64,000 bases of DNA, from assembly GCF_016863315.1 (NCBI RefSeq), contig NZ_BOOQ01000030.1:62001-126000 (forward strand), read 5' to 3'. The stretch comes from Planotetraspora silvatica. GTDB taxonomy: Bacteria; Actinomycetota; Actinomycetes; Streptosporangiales; Streptosporangiaceae. This document shows positions 9,109 through 19,316 of the stretch, piece after piece. A model generated the notes under the pieces. That model saw nothing but the letters and a program-made list of their open reading frames with translations, was not told where the DNA came from and did not search any database. The position numbers and the translations under genes were made by a program. Position 1 is the stretch's first letter. Every line of letters begins with the position of its first letter.

Positions 9109-11408
9109 TCACGTATGGAGGGCGATCGAACGGCTCGTCTTCAGCGTCTCCGGGTGGGCAGGTCCGAGGTGCTGCCGCTGGAGGTCCAGCACCTGACGAT
9201 AGATCCGTTCGGCCTGGTGAGTGCGGCCCTGGGCGGCGAGCACGTTGGCGAGATCGCGGCGGGTGGTGAGCAGCCGGGCGTCGGTGGCGCCGAGGACCCG
9301 GTCCATGGTGGCCAGAACGTCACGCAGCATGCTCTCGGCCGGTGATGGGCGGCCCAGTGCCGCGAGCGTGCGGGCCAGGGTCGCCCTGCTTGTCAGCGTC
9401 AGTGGATGGTCGGCACCCAGCACGCGAGACAAGGTGTTCACGACTTGGGCGGACAATGCTTCGGCGTCCTGGTGCGCGCCGCCCTCGTTGGTCCAATGCG
9501 CCAGATCCGCCCAGGCGTCGAGCGTTCTGGGATGTTCGTCGCCCAGGACGCGGCGGTCGACCTCCAGGGCTCGGCGGCAAAGGTCGGCGGCCTGTTCGGC
9601 GTCTCCGCGCATTCCGACCGACCAGGCGAGATCGACGATGGTCGTCAACGTGTCGGTGTGTTCGGGGCCCAGAAACGCCTCCTGGTCGGCGATCAGATCG
9701 CGGTACATCTGTTCGGCCTCGCCGTAGCGCCCCTGAGCCATGATGGCCCCGATGAGCTGGTCTCTGGTGAGAAGCGTGCGCGGATCGCCATCGCCCAGCA
9801 CGCTCCGCCGGTCCTCAAGGACGGCACGGAACAGGTCTTCCGCTTCGCGGTTCCGGCCTCGGGCGACCAGTGTGACACCGAGAACGTGGCGGGCCTCGAT
9901 CGCTTCGGGATGCAGGTCCCCGAGCCTGGACGCCGCGGCGAGGAGCAAGCGCGCTATCCCCTCACCACCCGCGCCCTCCCTGTTCCCGATCAGCCACAGC
10001 GAGTAGTGCGCGCGACCCGCGACCTGCGACAGGCTCAGCAGCGCCGGGGTGCCGAGATGAGGGGCCGCCCAGGTGAGCAGTGCCTCCACATGCGGGATCA
10101 GCTTCTCCCAGTGCGGCCAGTCGGCGGGACGTTCGATCTCCAGCGCCTCGGCAGTGGTGCCGACCAACCGTACGGCGAGCTCCGGAATCGAGATGTCCGT
10201 CGTCATCCGCGCCCGGCAGGTGTCGGCCACCACCGGATGAAGCGTGAGGTCGGGCAGGCCACCCGGCACCGGAACGGCGTCGATCAACGCCATTTCGGCG
10301 AGAGCGCGCAAGATCTGCTCGCTCACCGACGAGGCGAGCATGGCCATGGGAATCGGCGTGGTCGGCGCGAAGCAGGCCAGCAGATACAGCACCTCCCTCG
10401 CCCGGTCCACGCCCTGTTCCGCGAGCGCGTCCAGGGCAAGCTCCCAGGTGCGCGAGACCGTCGCCCACGCGTCGGAGCGCACGGCATCCAATTCGGTGAC
10501 CGCCGCCTGACCGCTGTCCAACGCTCGCCGGTAGTCCGCGAAGCTGTGCCACCTCGCGAACGGAGAAGTCAGATACACCCCCGCCAGATGCAGCGCGAGG
10601 GGCAGCCCGCCAAGGCGCCGCGCAAGCTCCACCGCCTGCCGCCCGTCCGGATCGGGGATGCCCGGAGCGGTTCTTCGAAGTACGGCTGCCGCCGTGATGT
10701 CGTCAAGGAGCTTCAGCGGCACCACCCGCATCCCGCCGCCCCAGACCTGCGGATCGCCTACCCGCGTGGTCACCACGGTGAGGATCCCGCCGCCTTCCGC
10801 ACCCAACCCGCGCCATCCGCAGGTGTCGACGTACCGTCCGCGGCCAGGACGGATGGCACGTCCGCGTTGTCGAACACCAGCAGAGCGTTTCGGCTTCCGG
10901 CGGGGCGCTCGGCCAGGAACGTCCAGAACCGGTCGGCCGCGGTCGGCGCGGCATCGTTCACGTCCCGCAGAAGTGATTCGGGCGCGCCCAGCCGTCGGAG
11001 GATCTCCACGATCCCGCCACGCAACGACATCGAATCCGCGACGTTCACCCACCATACGGGCCGCCCGCGCCGACGGAACTCCGCCGCCAGCCACAGCGCC
11101 AGCGTCGATTTGCCGACTCCTCCCATCCCGGCCAGCACCAACACCTGGGAAGCGCGCCTGCCCCTGCGCGTCAGCACGCTCCTCAGCTCCGCCTTGAGGC
11201 CGTCGCGGCCCAGGACCTCTGACGGCAGACGGCCGTACGGCGCCGCGACTGGAAGCGCACCAGTGGTATCGGCGGACGGCGAACGTGGTGGTCCGCCTCC
11301 GGCGCGCCGGACATCGCGACGATCCAGCACCGCCACCCGAAGCTGCCACGCGCCGACCCCCAGTGCGGCGACCCCGGCGGCCGAGGCCGCGGCACTCAGC
11401 AGATCCAT
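9109..11408 (-). pseudogene. NB-ARC/TPR (STAND) protein split by a frameshift
   Basis: One gene appears to be read in two frames. From ATG 11408 a frame encodes a short N-terminal membrane helix, the linker GRLPSEVLGRDGLKAELR, P-loop GMGGVGKSTLAL and Walker B NALLVFDNADVPSV, then ends at a TGA at 10770-10772. The overlapping frame resumes the same domain at GGGILTVVTTR (the sensor/RNBS strand expected next), continues through the NB-ARC helical part (GGLPLALHLAGVYL) and about eight tetratricopeptide repeats, and ends at 9109. The switch lies near 10790-10815 in a G-rich stretch and needs one extra base, so it is either a real single-base deletion or a sequencing error. If intact it would be a roughly 765-residue signalling ATPase. 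Confidence 0.75.
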
Positions 11409-11520
11409 GCCCCGACAATAGAATCGAAGCCTGACTCGGCCTACCCGTTCAAAGGCGGCAGTACTGCCCTGCGACGTGGCCGGGGTCTTCGCAGCGTGGT
11501 TACGTGTCGACGGTGTCCGC

Positions 11521-11625
11521 TCACATCGGCATGCGGATCGCCGCCGGCTGCGTGGCCTGTGCGACCAGGCGGTCCTTGCTGTCCCAGACGCACGTGGCCT
11601 CGTCCATCCGCCCGTTCGTGTGGCC
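11521..11625 (-). pseudogene. C-terminal remnant of a thioesterase-like gene
   Basis: The minus strand ends an open frame with a peptide containing LGHTNGRMDEATCVWDSKD and LVAQATQPAAIRMP, then TGA at 11521. This resembles the last strand and tail of hotdog-fold acyl-CoA thioesterases (D-E-A-x-C-V-W-D...LVAQA). Homology stops near 11625; codons further upstream are low-complexity. The gene would have been divergent from lpdA, which starts at 11691, so the missing part includes its start and the shared promoter region. Confidence 0.45.
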
Positions 11626-11690
11626 GAGTCTCCGCCTGCTGGCGGGACCCCCGCCGCCGGGCGAGGGACGGAGAAGCGTAGGGTCCGGAC

Positions 11691-13091
11691 ATGAGCGATC
11701 ATTACGACGTCGTGGTCCTCGGCGCGGGACCCGGTGGGTACGTCGCCGCGATCCGGGCGGCCCAGCTCGGGCTCCGTACGGCGGTCATCGAAGAGCGTTA
11801 TTGGGGCGGCGTGTGCCTCAATGTTGGGTGCATCCCCTCCAAGGCCCTCCTGCGCAACGCCGAACTCGTCAACCTCCTGTCCCGTGAGGCCAAGACGTTC
11901 GGCATCCAGGTCGACGGTGAGATCACCTTCGACTACGGCGAGGCCTTCCGGCGCAGCCGCAAGGTCGCCGACGGCCGGGTCAAGGGCGTGCACTTCCTGA
12001 TGAAGAAGAACGGCATCACCGAATACGACGGGCGGGGCACCTTCACCGATCCGAACACCCTGCGCGTGGACGGCGCCGACGGCACCACGACGACGGTGAC
12101 GTTCGGCCACTGCATCATCGCCACCGGCGCCACCACCCGGCTGCTACCGGGCACGTCCCTGAGCGAGAGGGTCGTGACGTACGAGGAGCAGATCCTCAGC
12201 GAGAAGCTCCCCGAGAGCATCGTGATCGCGGGTGCGGGCGCCATCGGCGTCGAGTTCGCGTACGTGCTCAACGGTTACGGCGTGAAGGTGACGATCGTCG
12301 AGTTCCTCGACCGCCTCGTGCCGCTCGAGGACGAGGAGGTCTCCGCCGAGCTGGCGCGGCGTTACAAGAGGCTCGGCATCGACGTGCTGACCTCGACCCG
12401 GGTCGAGGCGATCGACGAGTCGGGCGACAAGGTCAGGGTCACCGTCTCACGCGACGGGCAGTCGGAGATCCTCGAGGCCGACAAGGTGCTGCAGGCCATC
12501 GGCTTCCAGCCGCGGGTCGAGGGCTACGGGCTGGACAACACCGGCGTACGCCTGACCGACCGGGGCGCCATCGACATCGACGGGCATTGCCGTACGAACG
12601 TGCCGCACATCTTCGCGATCGGCGACGTGACGGCCAAGCTCATGCTCGCGCACGCGGCCGAGTCCATGGGCATCGTGGCGGCGGAGACGATCGCGGACGC
12701 CGAGACGATGGAGCTCGACTACGTCATGATCCCCCGGGCCACCTACTGCCAGCCGCAGATCGCGAGTTTCGGCCACACCGAGGCTCAGGCGCGCGAGCGC
12801 GGCTTCGACGTCAAGGTGGCGAAGTTCCCGTTCACGGCGAACGGCAAGGCCCACGGCCTCGGCGACACCGCCGGCTTCGTCAAGATCCTCAGCGACGCGG
12901 CGTACGGCGAGATCATCGGCGCGCACCTGATCGGGCCCGACGTGACCGAACTGCTGCCCGAGCTGACGCTGGCCCAGCAATGGGATCTGACGGTGCACGA
13001 GGTTGCGCGCAACGTGCACGCCCACCCCACGCTCGGGGAGGCGGTCAAGGAGGCCGTCCACGGGCTGGCCGGGCACATGATCAATTTCTGA
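11691..13091 (+). CDS. lpdA: Dihydrolipoyl dehydrogenase (E3)
   Basis: The protein is 466 residues from an ATG with AGGG about 8 bases upstream. It is the E3 flavoenzyme that reoxidises dihydrolipoamide of 2-oxoacid dehydrogenase complexes with NAD+. Seen: FAD dinucleotide fold [17 protein letters not shown], redox-active disulfide Cys42/Cys47 in [12 protein letters not shown] fold [15 protein letters not shown], the second FAD motif [12 protein letters not shown], and the C-terminal catalytic His-Pro at 445-446 with Glu450 in [10 protein letters not shown]. No E1 or E2 gene is near, so it probably serves complexes encoded elsewhere. A hairpin follows the stop. Confidence 0.97.
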   Translation: MSDHYDVVVLGAGPGGYVAAIRAAQLGLRTAVIEERYWGGVCLNVGCIPSKALLRNAELVNLLSREAKTFGIQVDGEITFDYGEAFRRSRKVADGRVKGVHFLMKKNGITEYDGRGTFTDPNTLRVDGADGTTTTVTFGHCIIATGATTRLLPGTSLSERVVTYEEQILSEKLPESIVIAGAGAIGVEFAYVLNGYGVKVTIVEFLDRLVPLEDEEVSAELARRYKRLGIDVLTSTRVEAIDESGDKVRVTVSRDGQSEILEADKVLQAIGFQPRVEGYGLDNTGVRLTDRGAIDIDGHCRTNVPHIFAIGDVTAKLMLAHAAESMGIVAAETIADAETMELDYVMIPRATYCQPQIASFGHTEAQARERGFDVKVAKFPFTANGKAHGLGDTAGFVKILSDAAYGEIIGAHLIGPDVTELLPELTLAQQWDLTVHEVARNVHAHPTLGEAVKEAVHGLAGHMINF

Positions 13092-13114
13092 GCTCGTCCG
13101 TTTTCGCGAGGACG

Positions 13115-13146
13115 GGAGAGCCTTTCGCAAAGGCGAAGGGCTCTCC
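13115..13146 (+). terminator. Intrinsic terminator after lpdA
   Basis: A 14-bp stem with one mismatch (GGAGAGCCTTTCGC pairing with GCGAAGGGCTCTCC) and a 4-nt loop lies 23 bases after the lpdA stop. Confidence 0.75.
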
Positions 13147-13232
13147 GTCGGCGGATGCGCCGCGCCCCTCCTTCGCAGCGTCTTCGGAAAGTGGATATAA
13201 CGCGTTTCGTACTTTGATCATGAGCTATACGG

Positions 13233-14717
13233 TTGTCGTCCGTGTATCGCCCCCTCCTTTACGCCGCGCTCGTGCCGGTATTGCTGATGACCGGCTGTAC
13301 GGCCGAGACCTCCACCTCTCCCGAACCCGCCCCCCGTGCCGTCGTGTCCGCCACCGCGTCGCCGGCGGCGGCCGAGGACAAGTACGCCGTCTGGAACGCC
13401 GGGCGCTCCACGCCCGTCGTCGACCCGATCTACCCGAAGCGGGGCACCGACGCCCTGGACGTGTTGCATTACGACCTGTCGCTCGACTGGTCGCCGTCCA
13501 AGCGCGTCCTGACCGGCACGGCCACTCTGCAGGTCCGGCCGACGAAGGACGCGGCGTCCTTCAGCCTCGACTTCACGCCCTACGAAATCGACTCGCTGAC
13601 CGTGGACGACGCCCCCGCCACCGGCAAGGTGACCGAGGAGAAGCTCACCGTCGCGACCCCCGTCACCGAGGACAAGCCGTTCACCCTCGTCGTGGGCTAC
13701 CACGGCAAGCCGATGACGACCCCGATGCCGTCGAAGCGCAGTGACGCACATCCGCTCGGGCTCACCGTCGACCGGGACGGCGGTCTGTGGACGATGCAGG
13801 AGCCGTTCGGGGCCTTCACCTGGTATCCGGCGAACGACCAGCCGTCGGACGAGGCGCTGTACGACATCTCGGTGACGGTGCCGAAGGGCTGGTCCGGCAT
13901 CGCCAGTGGCTCCCCCAAGGGGCGGGACGGCGACACCTTCCGCTACCAGAGCACCGATCCCGTGGCGTCCTACCTGACCACGCTCGCCGTCGGCAAGTAC
14001 AAGAAGGCCGCCGCGAAAGGCCCGCACGGGCTGCCGCTGACCTACTGGTACCTGCCGCGGGACAAGCGTGCCCTCCCCGTTCTGAAGAAGTCCCCGAAGT
14101 ACCTGGCCTGGCTGGAGAAGAAGTTCGGCCCCTATCCCTTCCCCAGCGGCGGCGTCGTCATGGTGGACTCCGACTCCGGGATGGAGACCCAGCAGATGAT
14201 CACTCTGGGGTCCGCCGTGGCCAAGGAGGGAGCGGACGGACTGGAGTTGGACGTCCTGCACGAGTACTCCCATCACTGGTTCGGCGACACCGTCACCCCG
14301 GCCGACTGGACGGACGTGTGGCTGAACGAGGGCTGGGCGACGTACGCCCAGTTCCTCTACCAGAGCGAAAGGGACAAGATCCCGGACGCCTCCCTCGACG
14401 GCTGGTTCCGGCAGTCCGACGCGGCTCTGCGCAAGGAGTTCGGTCCGCCCGGTCACCCCAGGCCGTCGGAGTTCGCCGCGGGCAACGTCTACATCTGCGC
14501 GGCGGCGATGCTCCGCCAGTTGCACAACACCCTGGGCGACAAGAAGTTCTTCGCGCTCGCCCGCGCCTGGGCGCAGGACCACCGGAACACCCAGCAGACG
14601 CGGGCCTCCTTCACGGCCTTCGTCAACGAGCAGACCGGCCGGGACTTCACCGCCTTCATCGACGCCTGGCTGGACTCGCGGACCACACCACCGAAGTCAT
14701 TGAAGGATCGACGCTAG
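13233..14717 (+). CDS. Secreted lipoprotein M1-family zinc metallopeptidase
   Basis: Start is TTG 13233 or GTG 13242; neither has a strong binding site. The 494-residue protein opens with a lipoprotein signal ending LLMTGC (Cys22), then a Pro/Ala-rich spacer. The M1 fold is clear: an N-terminal beta-saddle (DVLHYDLSLDWSPSK), the substrate/exopeptidase segment GMETQQ where most M1 enzymes have GAMEN, and the zinc site HEYSHHW (His343, Glu344, His347) with third ligand Glu366 in LNEGWATY, the canonical HExxH-18-E spacing. It probably trims peptides at the outer face of the membrane. The ABC exporter downstream is convergent. Confidence 0.92.
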   Translation: MSSVYRPLLYAALVPVLLMTGCTAETSTSPEPAPRAVVSATASPAAAEDKYAVWNAGRSTPVVDPIYPKRGTDALDVLHYDLSLDWSPSKRVLTGTATLQVRPTKDAASFSLDFTPYEIDSLTVDDAPATGKVTEEKLTVATPVTEDKPFTLVVGYHGKPMTTPMPSKRSDAHPLGLTVDRDGGLWTMQEPFGAFTWYPANDQPSDEALYDISVTVPKGWSGIASGSPKGRDGDTFRYQSTDPVASYLTTLAVGKYKKAAAKGPHGLPLTYWYLPRDKRALPVLKKSPKYLAWLEKKFGPYPFPSGGVVMVDSDSGMETQQMITLGSAVAKEGADGLELDVLHEYSHHWFGDTVTPADWTDVWLNEGWATYAQFLYQSERDKIPDASLDGWFRQSDAALRKEFGPPGHPRPSEFAAGNVYICAAAMLRQLHNTLGDKKFFALARAWAQDHRNTQQTRASFTAFVNEQTGRDFTAFIDAWLDSRTTPPKSLKDRR

Positions 14718-14724
14718 GACCATC

Positions 14725-14755
14725 CGGCCGACGCCGCCCATGTGCGGGTCGGCCG
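14725..14755. terminator. Bidirectional hairpin between convergent M1 peptidase and ABC genes
   Basis: CGGCCGAC and GTCGGCCG form an 8-bp perfect stem eight bases past the peptidase stop and 15 bases past the stop of the minus-strand ABC gene. Confidence 0.5.
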
Positions 14756-14769
14756 AGCCGGCGGCGGGC

Positions 14770-16653
14770 TCACGCACTGCGCAATGACGGGCCCCGCCGC
14801 CGGGACATCCGGAGCCGGATTCGTCCGGAGTCCCGGCCGGGTTCGAGCACCACCTTCTCGGCCGCCTCCGGCACGAGGCGGAGGTCGTGGGTGATGAGGA
14901 TGGTGGTGCGCCCGGTCATCAGCCTGCGGAGCGGTTCCATGATCCTTAACGCGGTCGGCTCGTCGAGCCCGGTCATCGGCTCGTCGAGGACCAGCACGGG
15001 AGCGTCCCGCAGGAGCGCGCGGGCGATGGCGATCCGCTGCCGCTGGCCGCCGGACAGCAGCCGCCCCCGCTGACCGATGGGCGTGTCGTAGCCGAGCGGA
15101 AGCGCCCGGATGAAGTCGTGCGCGCCGGCCGCGACCGCGGCCTCCACGATCTCGGCCTGGCCCGCTCCGGGCCGGCCGTAGGCGATGTTGTCGCGCGCCG
15201 TTCCGGAGAAGAGCAGGTTCTCCTGCTGGAGAAGGGTGATGCGGTCGCGCAGCACATGGCGCGGCAGATCGCGGATGTCCGTGCCGTCGAGCAGGATGCG
15301 CCCCGCGGTGGGGTCGTAGAACCGCATCAGCAGCTTGGCGACGGTCGACTTGCCCGCCCCGCTCGGGCCGGTGCACACGATCAGCTCGCCGGGCAGGGCG
15401 CTGAACGACAGCCCGCTCAGCGTCGGGCGGGTCCTGGTGGGATAGGTGAAGTCGACGTCGAGGAACTCGACGTGGCCCCGGGAACGGGGGGCGATGAGGT
15501 GGGCGTCACGCCGGTCGCTGACGGCGGGACGGGCCCGAAGCACCTCCATGATGCGGTCGGAGCCCGCGGCGGCCTCCGAGACGGTGAGCGCGATCTCCCC
15601 GAGTTGCTGGACCGCCGGATACAGGTAGGCCAGGTAGGCGGCGAAGGCCAGCAGCCCGCCGATGGTGAGCCTGCCCTCAGCGATCTCCCACGCCCCGACG
15701 CCGATGATCACGAGCAGGCAGCAGGTCTCGATCACCTGTGCGGCCGGGCCGTACAGGGAGGACAACCGCGCCTGGGAGAGATTGGCGAGCAGCCACCCAC
15801 GGCCGGCCTCGTGAAGGCGCCGGGCCTCGGCGTCCTGGCGGTTGTAGCCCTGCACGAGCGACTGGTTCGACAGGGCCTCCTCGATGGTGCTGTTCATGAG
15901 GGCGTTGCTGTAGCGCTCACGCGCGGCCGCATGCCTGAAGCGCGCCGCGAACACCTTGGCCATCAGGAGGAACGCCGGCACCAGCGCGAATGTCACCAGC
16001 GCGAGGTCCCACCTGATGTAGATGGCGGCGGCGGCGAAGAAGACCGCGCTGATCATCGCGGTGATCAGCCGGATCAGGCCGGAGGCCACGAGTTCCTCGA
16101 TGGCCTCGATGTCGTCGGTCAGCCGGGCCATCAGGTCGCCGAGCCGGCGGTTCTCGAAGAAGTCGGGAGTCAGCGTCTGGAGATGTTCGAACACGTTGTC
16201 GCGCAGTCGCAGCAGGAAGCGCTCCCCGACGACGGCTGCGCCGTAGGCGCCGGCGAACGACGCCGCGCCGGCGACGGCCGCGAGGCCGAGCCAGGCCATC
16301 GCGGGCGTCCAGAACGCGCCGAGGTCCTGGCGGCTGAGGACCTCGTCGGTGATGAGCCCGAAGAGCCGGATCGCGGCGACCTCGCAGGCCGCGGCCAGGA
16401 TCGCCGCGGCGACGCTCACGGCCAGCAGCCAGCGCAGGCCATGGGTGTAGGGCCAGAACCGCCGAAAACTCGTACGGATGGAGACGAAGGGAGCGACGGA
16501 AAGAGCGTGCGCGCCTGGCGGGTCTTCCGGAGAACGTGTGAAGGAAGGGAGCCGACGGGTGACCCGCCGGCTCCTATCCGGTCGTGCCGGTGTGCTCACC
16601 ACCACCAGCGCCTGCGCCAACGACGCCAGCGCCGCCGCCGACGTCGCCTGCAA
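14770..16653 (-). CDS. ABC exporter, fused transmembrane and ATPase domains
   Basis: Up to 627 residues. The TTG at 16653 is the outermost start and a GTG near 16602 is an alternative; the first 40 or so residues look non-conserved. Six transmembrane helices (about 70-350) precede a complete nucleotide-binding domain: Walker A GPSGAGKST, Q-loop LLQQENLLFSGTARDNIAYG, signature LLSGGQRQR, Walker B VLVLDEP, and the H-loop His in LITHD. This is the half-transporter architecture of lipid/drug exporters that act as dimers. No second half-transporter is adjacent, so a homodimer is likely. Substrate unknown. Confidence 0.93.
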   Translation of the reverse strand: MQATSAAALASLAQALVVVSTPARPDRSRRVTRRLPSFTRSPEDPPGAHALSVAPFVSIRTSFRRFWPYTHGLRWLLAVSVAAAILAAACEVAAIRLFGLITDEVLSRQDLGAFWTPAMAWLGLAAVAGAASFAGAYGAAVVGERFLLRLRDNVFEHLQTLTPDFFENRRLGDLMARLTDDIEAIEELVASGLIRLITAMISAVFFAAAAIYIRWDLALVTFALVPAFLLMAKVFAARFRHAAARERYSNALMNSTIEEALSNQSLVQGYNRQDAEARRLHEAGRGWLLANLSQARLSSLYGPAAQVIETCCLLVIIGVGAWEIAEGRLTIGGLLAFAAYLAYLYPAVQQLGEIALTVSEAAAGSDRIMEVLRARPAVSDRRDAHLIAPRSRGHVEFLDVDFTYPTRTRPTLSGLSFSALPGELIVCTGPSGAGKSTVAKLLMRFYDPTAGRILLDGTDIRDLPRHVLRDRITLLQQENLLFSGTARDNIAYGRPGAGQAEIVEAAVAAGAHDFIRALPLGYDTPIGQRGRLLSGGQRQRIAIARALLRDAPVLVLDEPMTGLDEPTALRIMEPLRRLMTGRTTILITHDLRLVPEAAEKVVLEPGRDSGRIRLRMSRRRGPSLRSA

Positions 16654-16876
16654 CAGCCCCAGCTCTCTGAATCAGATGAGCCGAGGTTCGTTGGGAAGAT
16701 CTTTCCGATACCCATCGATCCCTCCCTTGGTCGGTTCCTCAGGTGGGTCTAATTCCGACAGTAACCCCATTCGGGAATAAATCACCCACAGGGGTGCGGG
16801 TGAGGGGACGCGTGGCCGGTTGACGCAGGTCAGCCGCCTGGAGCGGGCGCCGGGTCGGCAGCCGTCGGGACGATTC

Positions 16877-19135
16877 TCAGAGGCGCAGGACTCGTGCTGA
16901 CTCCTGCCCGCCGCATTCCTTGAGGATTCTGTCCGCCTGCCGCAGGTAGTCGTCGCCGATCTGGTGGCGGGAGGTCTCGTGCAGTGCCCAGCCGAGATTG
17001 GCCAGCGTGTAGCCCCAGCAGTGCCGGTCGGCGAGCTCGCGGAAGACGGCGGCCGCTTTGTGCAGTCCGTGGATGGCCTCGTCGGGACGCTTCTTCATTC
17101 TCAGTATGTTCGCCAGGCCCGCGCGGATCGCGCCCTGGGTGTGGCGGTCGCCGGTCTCCTGGATGACGGCCTCGGCGCGGTCGCGCAGTTCATCGGTCCT
17201 CTCGGATGACGTGACGATCGCGAGGACGGGCATCTGAGCGTCTTCCCATCGCCCGCTGGAGGCCAAGGCGATGGCGAGGTCGATGAGGGCCCGGTCTCGT
17301 GCGCCACTCTGATCGCCGGTATCGCCCAGGGCCTTCACCGACCGTTGGAGGGCGTCGATGGCCGTGTCCAGTCTTCCCTCCTGGAGTACCAGCACCCCAT
17401 ACTCGGCGAGGGCGACGCCTTCGGCCTGCCGGTCGCCGATCGCCTTGGCCTCTTCTATCGCCCATGCCTTGCGTAACGCGGTGGCTCCGTCGTGGTTCGC
17501 CCATACGCGGTGTTCGGCGTTCCACTCGAAGCCCGGCGGAACGTGGTCGGCTGGTACGTCGCCGGAGATCGCGTAGTCACCCAGTTCGTCCACCCATTCG
17601 ACGCGGGCCGCAGGCCGGCCGTCGACCAGGACCCGGGCCCCGATGCCGCGGACGAACTCATGAGACAGGAAGTACCGTCCGAGTCGCAGGATTGCCGCGT
17701 CTGGTTCGTCCCCCGCCATGTCCTGTTCTCCGGTGAACAGGTGCACCAGGTCGTGCAAGCGCCAGTGCTCCCGTTCCAGGGAACGATCCCGCACCACCTG
17801 CTGGAGCAGGTGCGCTCTCCTGAGTGCGAGCAGCGTTTCCCGGACTTCTGGATGCGGGGCGGCGGCCAACGCCATGACCGCGGGGGTGGACAAATATGGG
17901 TTGGCGGGGATGAACCGCCTCATCTCGCCGACCGAATGGCGGGGATTGACCGCCAGCAGGCGCAGCAGGCGCTTCTGCGGGTCCGTCAGCTTCGCGTAGG
18001 ACAACGCGAGAGCGGCCCGGACGCCGCGCACCAGGGAGTCGCGGTACTCCAGGGTGTCCAGGCGCCGGTGCTCGTCGGCGAGCTGTCGTGCCAGGTCGGC
18101 CAGAGGGCGGGATCGGTCGAATCTCAGCAACGCCGCCACGATCTGAAGGGCGAGCGGCAGGTGCCCGCAGAGCTCGGCCAACCGGCGCTCCTGCTCCCGG
18201 TCGCCGGCGCCGGGTCCGCCGAGGAGCTCCACCGCGGCCGCGGTGGTCAGTACGTCGAGATCGACGTGCAGGGCGTTGCGCGGATTGTCGAGCGTGTGCC
18301 TGGAGGTCACCAGCACCCGGTGGCCCCCCGGCCCTGGGAGCAGCGGCAGTACCTGTCCGTCGGAGGATGCGCCGTCCAGCACGACGAGCACGGGGCCGCC
18401 GCGCTCGGCCAGCCGCGAGCGATACTGCGCCTGGCGTGCTTTCGCAGTGGGATGCGTGTCCTGCTCGGGCACATTGAGGTCACGCAGCACCATCCGGACG
18501 GCCTGGTCGCCGTCCATCGACTCGTCGGGGTCGTAGCCGCACAGGTCCACGAACAGCGTCCCGCCGGGGAACCAGCCGTTAGCCACGGCCGTGTGCGCCA
18601 CTTCCGTCACCAGAGCGCTTTTGCCCACCCCGGCCATCCCGGCGACGAGTGCCACTGGAGGGCCGCCGCCGGCCGGGTCCAGCACGCTCAGGAGTTCGCC
18701 GACCTCCCGCTCCCGGCCTACGAGATCTCCGTCCTTGTCCGGCAGACCGCCATGAGGCCACGGCGAGCGGGATCGGCCGTCCTGCCCCGAGAGGATGGAA
18801 CGGGCCTGCGCCCCAGTGACCTTTTCGCCGGTGAGGGCGGCTCGCCGCCGAGCCTCCACTTCATGCAGGTCGTGCAAGTGGTCGACGTTCAGCAGGTCCG
18901 CCACCTCGTCGTCGAGCACGCCTCGGCGGTGGGCCTCGGAACGGAGCCCCTCGATGACCTTCCGGAGGACGTCGAATCGTTGCGGGAAATGTCGGCCGGC
19001 CAGCCAATGGCCGATCGTGGTCGGCGAGACCTTCGCCCGCCGGGCCAGCTCCCTGTCCGCGGGCTCGCCTTCCAGCTTCCCGTCGCGAATTCCACCGGCC
19101 GCCCGCAGGGCATCGAAGAACGGACCGCCGGCCAT
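16877..19135 (-). CDS. XRE-HTH / NB-ARC / TPR transcriptional regulator (STAND family)
   Basis: The protein is 752 residues from ATG 19135. The N-terminal 60 residues contain a helix-turn-helix (ELARRAKVSPTTIGHWLAGR). An NB-ARC ATPase follows: GREREVGELLSVLD, P-loop GMAGVGKSAL, Walker B VLVVLDGA, sensor VLVTSRH, and GHLPLALQIVAALL. The C-terminal 200 residues contain TPR-like helical pairs. This architecture is typical of actinomycete switch regulators that bind DNA after nucleotide- and ligand-driven assembly. Its target is not evident; the nearest genes are a small membrane protein (divergent) and the ABC exporter (same strand, 220 bases on). Confidence 0.92.
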   Translation of the reverse strand: MAGGPFFDALRAAGGIRDGKLEGEPADRELARRAKVSPTTIGHWLAGRHFPQRFDVLRKVIEGLRSEAHRRGVLDDEVADLLNVDHLHDLHEVEARRRAALTGEKVTGAQARSILSGQDGRSRSPWPHGGLPDKDGDLVGREREVGELLSVLDPAGGGPPVALVAGMAGVGKSALVTEVAHTAVANGWFPGGTLFVDLCGYDPDESMDGDQAVRMVLRDLNVPEQDTHPTAKARQAQYRSRLAERGGPVLVVLDGASSDGQVLPLLPGPGGHRVLVTSRHTLDNPRNALHVDLDVLTTAAAVELLGGPGAGDREQERRLAELCGHLPLALQIVAALLRFDRSRPLADLARQLADEHRRLDTLEYRDSLVRGVRAALALSYAKLTDPQKRLLRLLAVNPRHSVGEMRRFIPANPYLSTPAVMALAAAPHPEVRETLLALRRAHLLQQVVRDRSLEREHWRLHDLVHLFTGEQDMAGDEPDAAILRLGRYFLSHEFVRGIGARVLVDGRPAARVEWVDELGDYAISGDVPADHVPPGFEWNAEHRVWANHDGATALRKAWAIEEAKAIGDRQAEGVALAEYGVLVLQEGRLDTAIDALQRSVKALGDTGDQSGARDRALIDLAIALASSGRWEDAQMPVLAIVTSSERTDELRDRAEAVIQETGDRHTQGAIRAGLANILRMKKRPDEAIHGLHKAAAVFRELADRHCWGYTLANLGWALHETSRHQIGDDYLRQADRILKECGGQESARVLRL

Positions 19136-19316
19136 CGCCGCTCCTGTCGTCTGTCCAGACGGGCATTTCGCTCATGCAGGATAAGACGACGACCTGGCCG
19201 GATGCGGGCAAGCTGTCCAAAGCCCATCAAAGGGGTGCTGGACACCGGGTTGGACGGCCACGCTCGACTGCGTCACCCCAAGGCGGGGAAATGCGGACGA
19301 GGAGAGGTCGCCGGCA

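Noticed and set aside
10770-10830. Programmed frameshift in the NB-ARC gene
   Set aside because: No slippery heptamer with downstream structure was evident; a single-base loss in a G-rich run is simpler.
9406-11421. 671-codon open frame antisense to the NB-ARC/TPR gene
   Set aside because: No motifs or binding site; the opposite strand carries clear NB-ARC and TPR coding.
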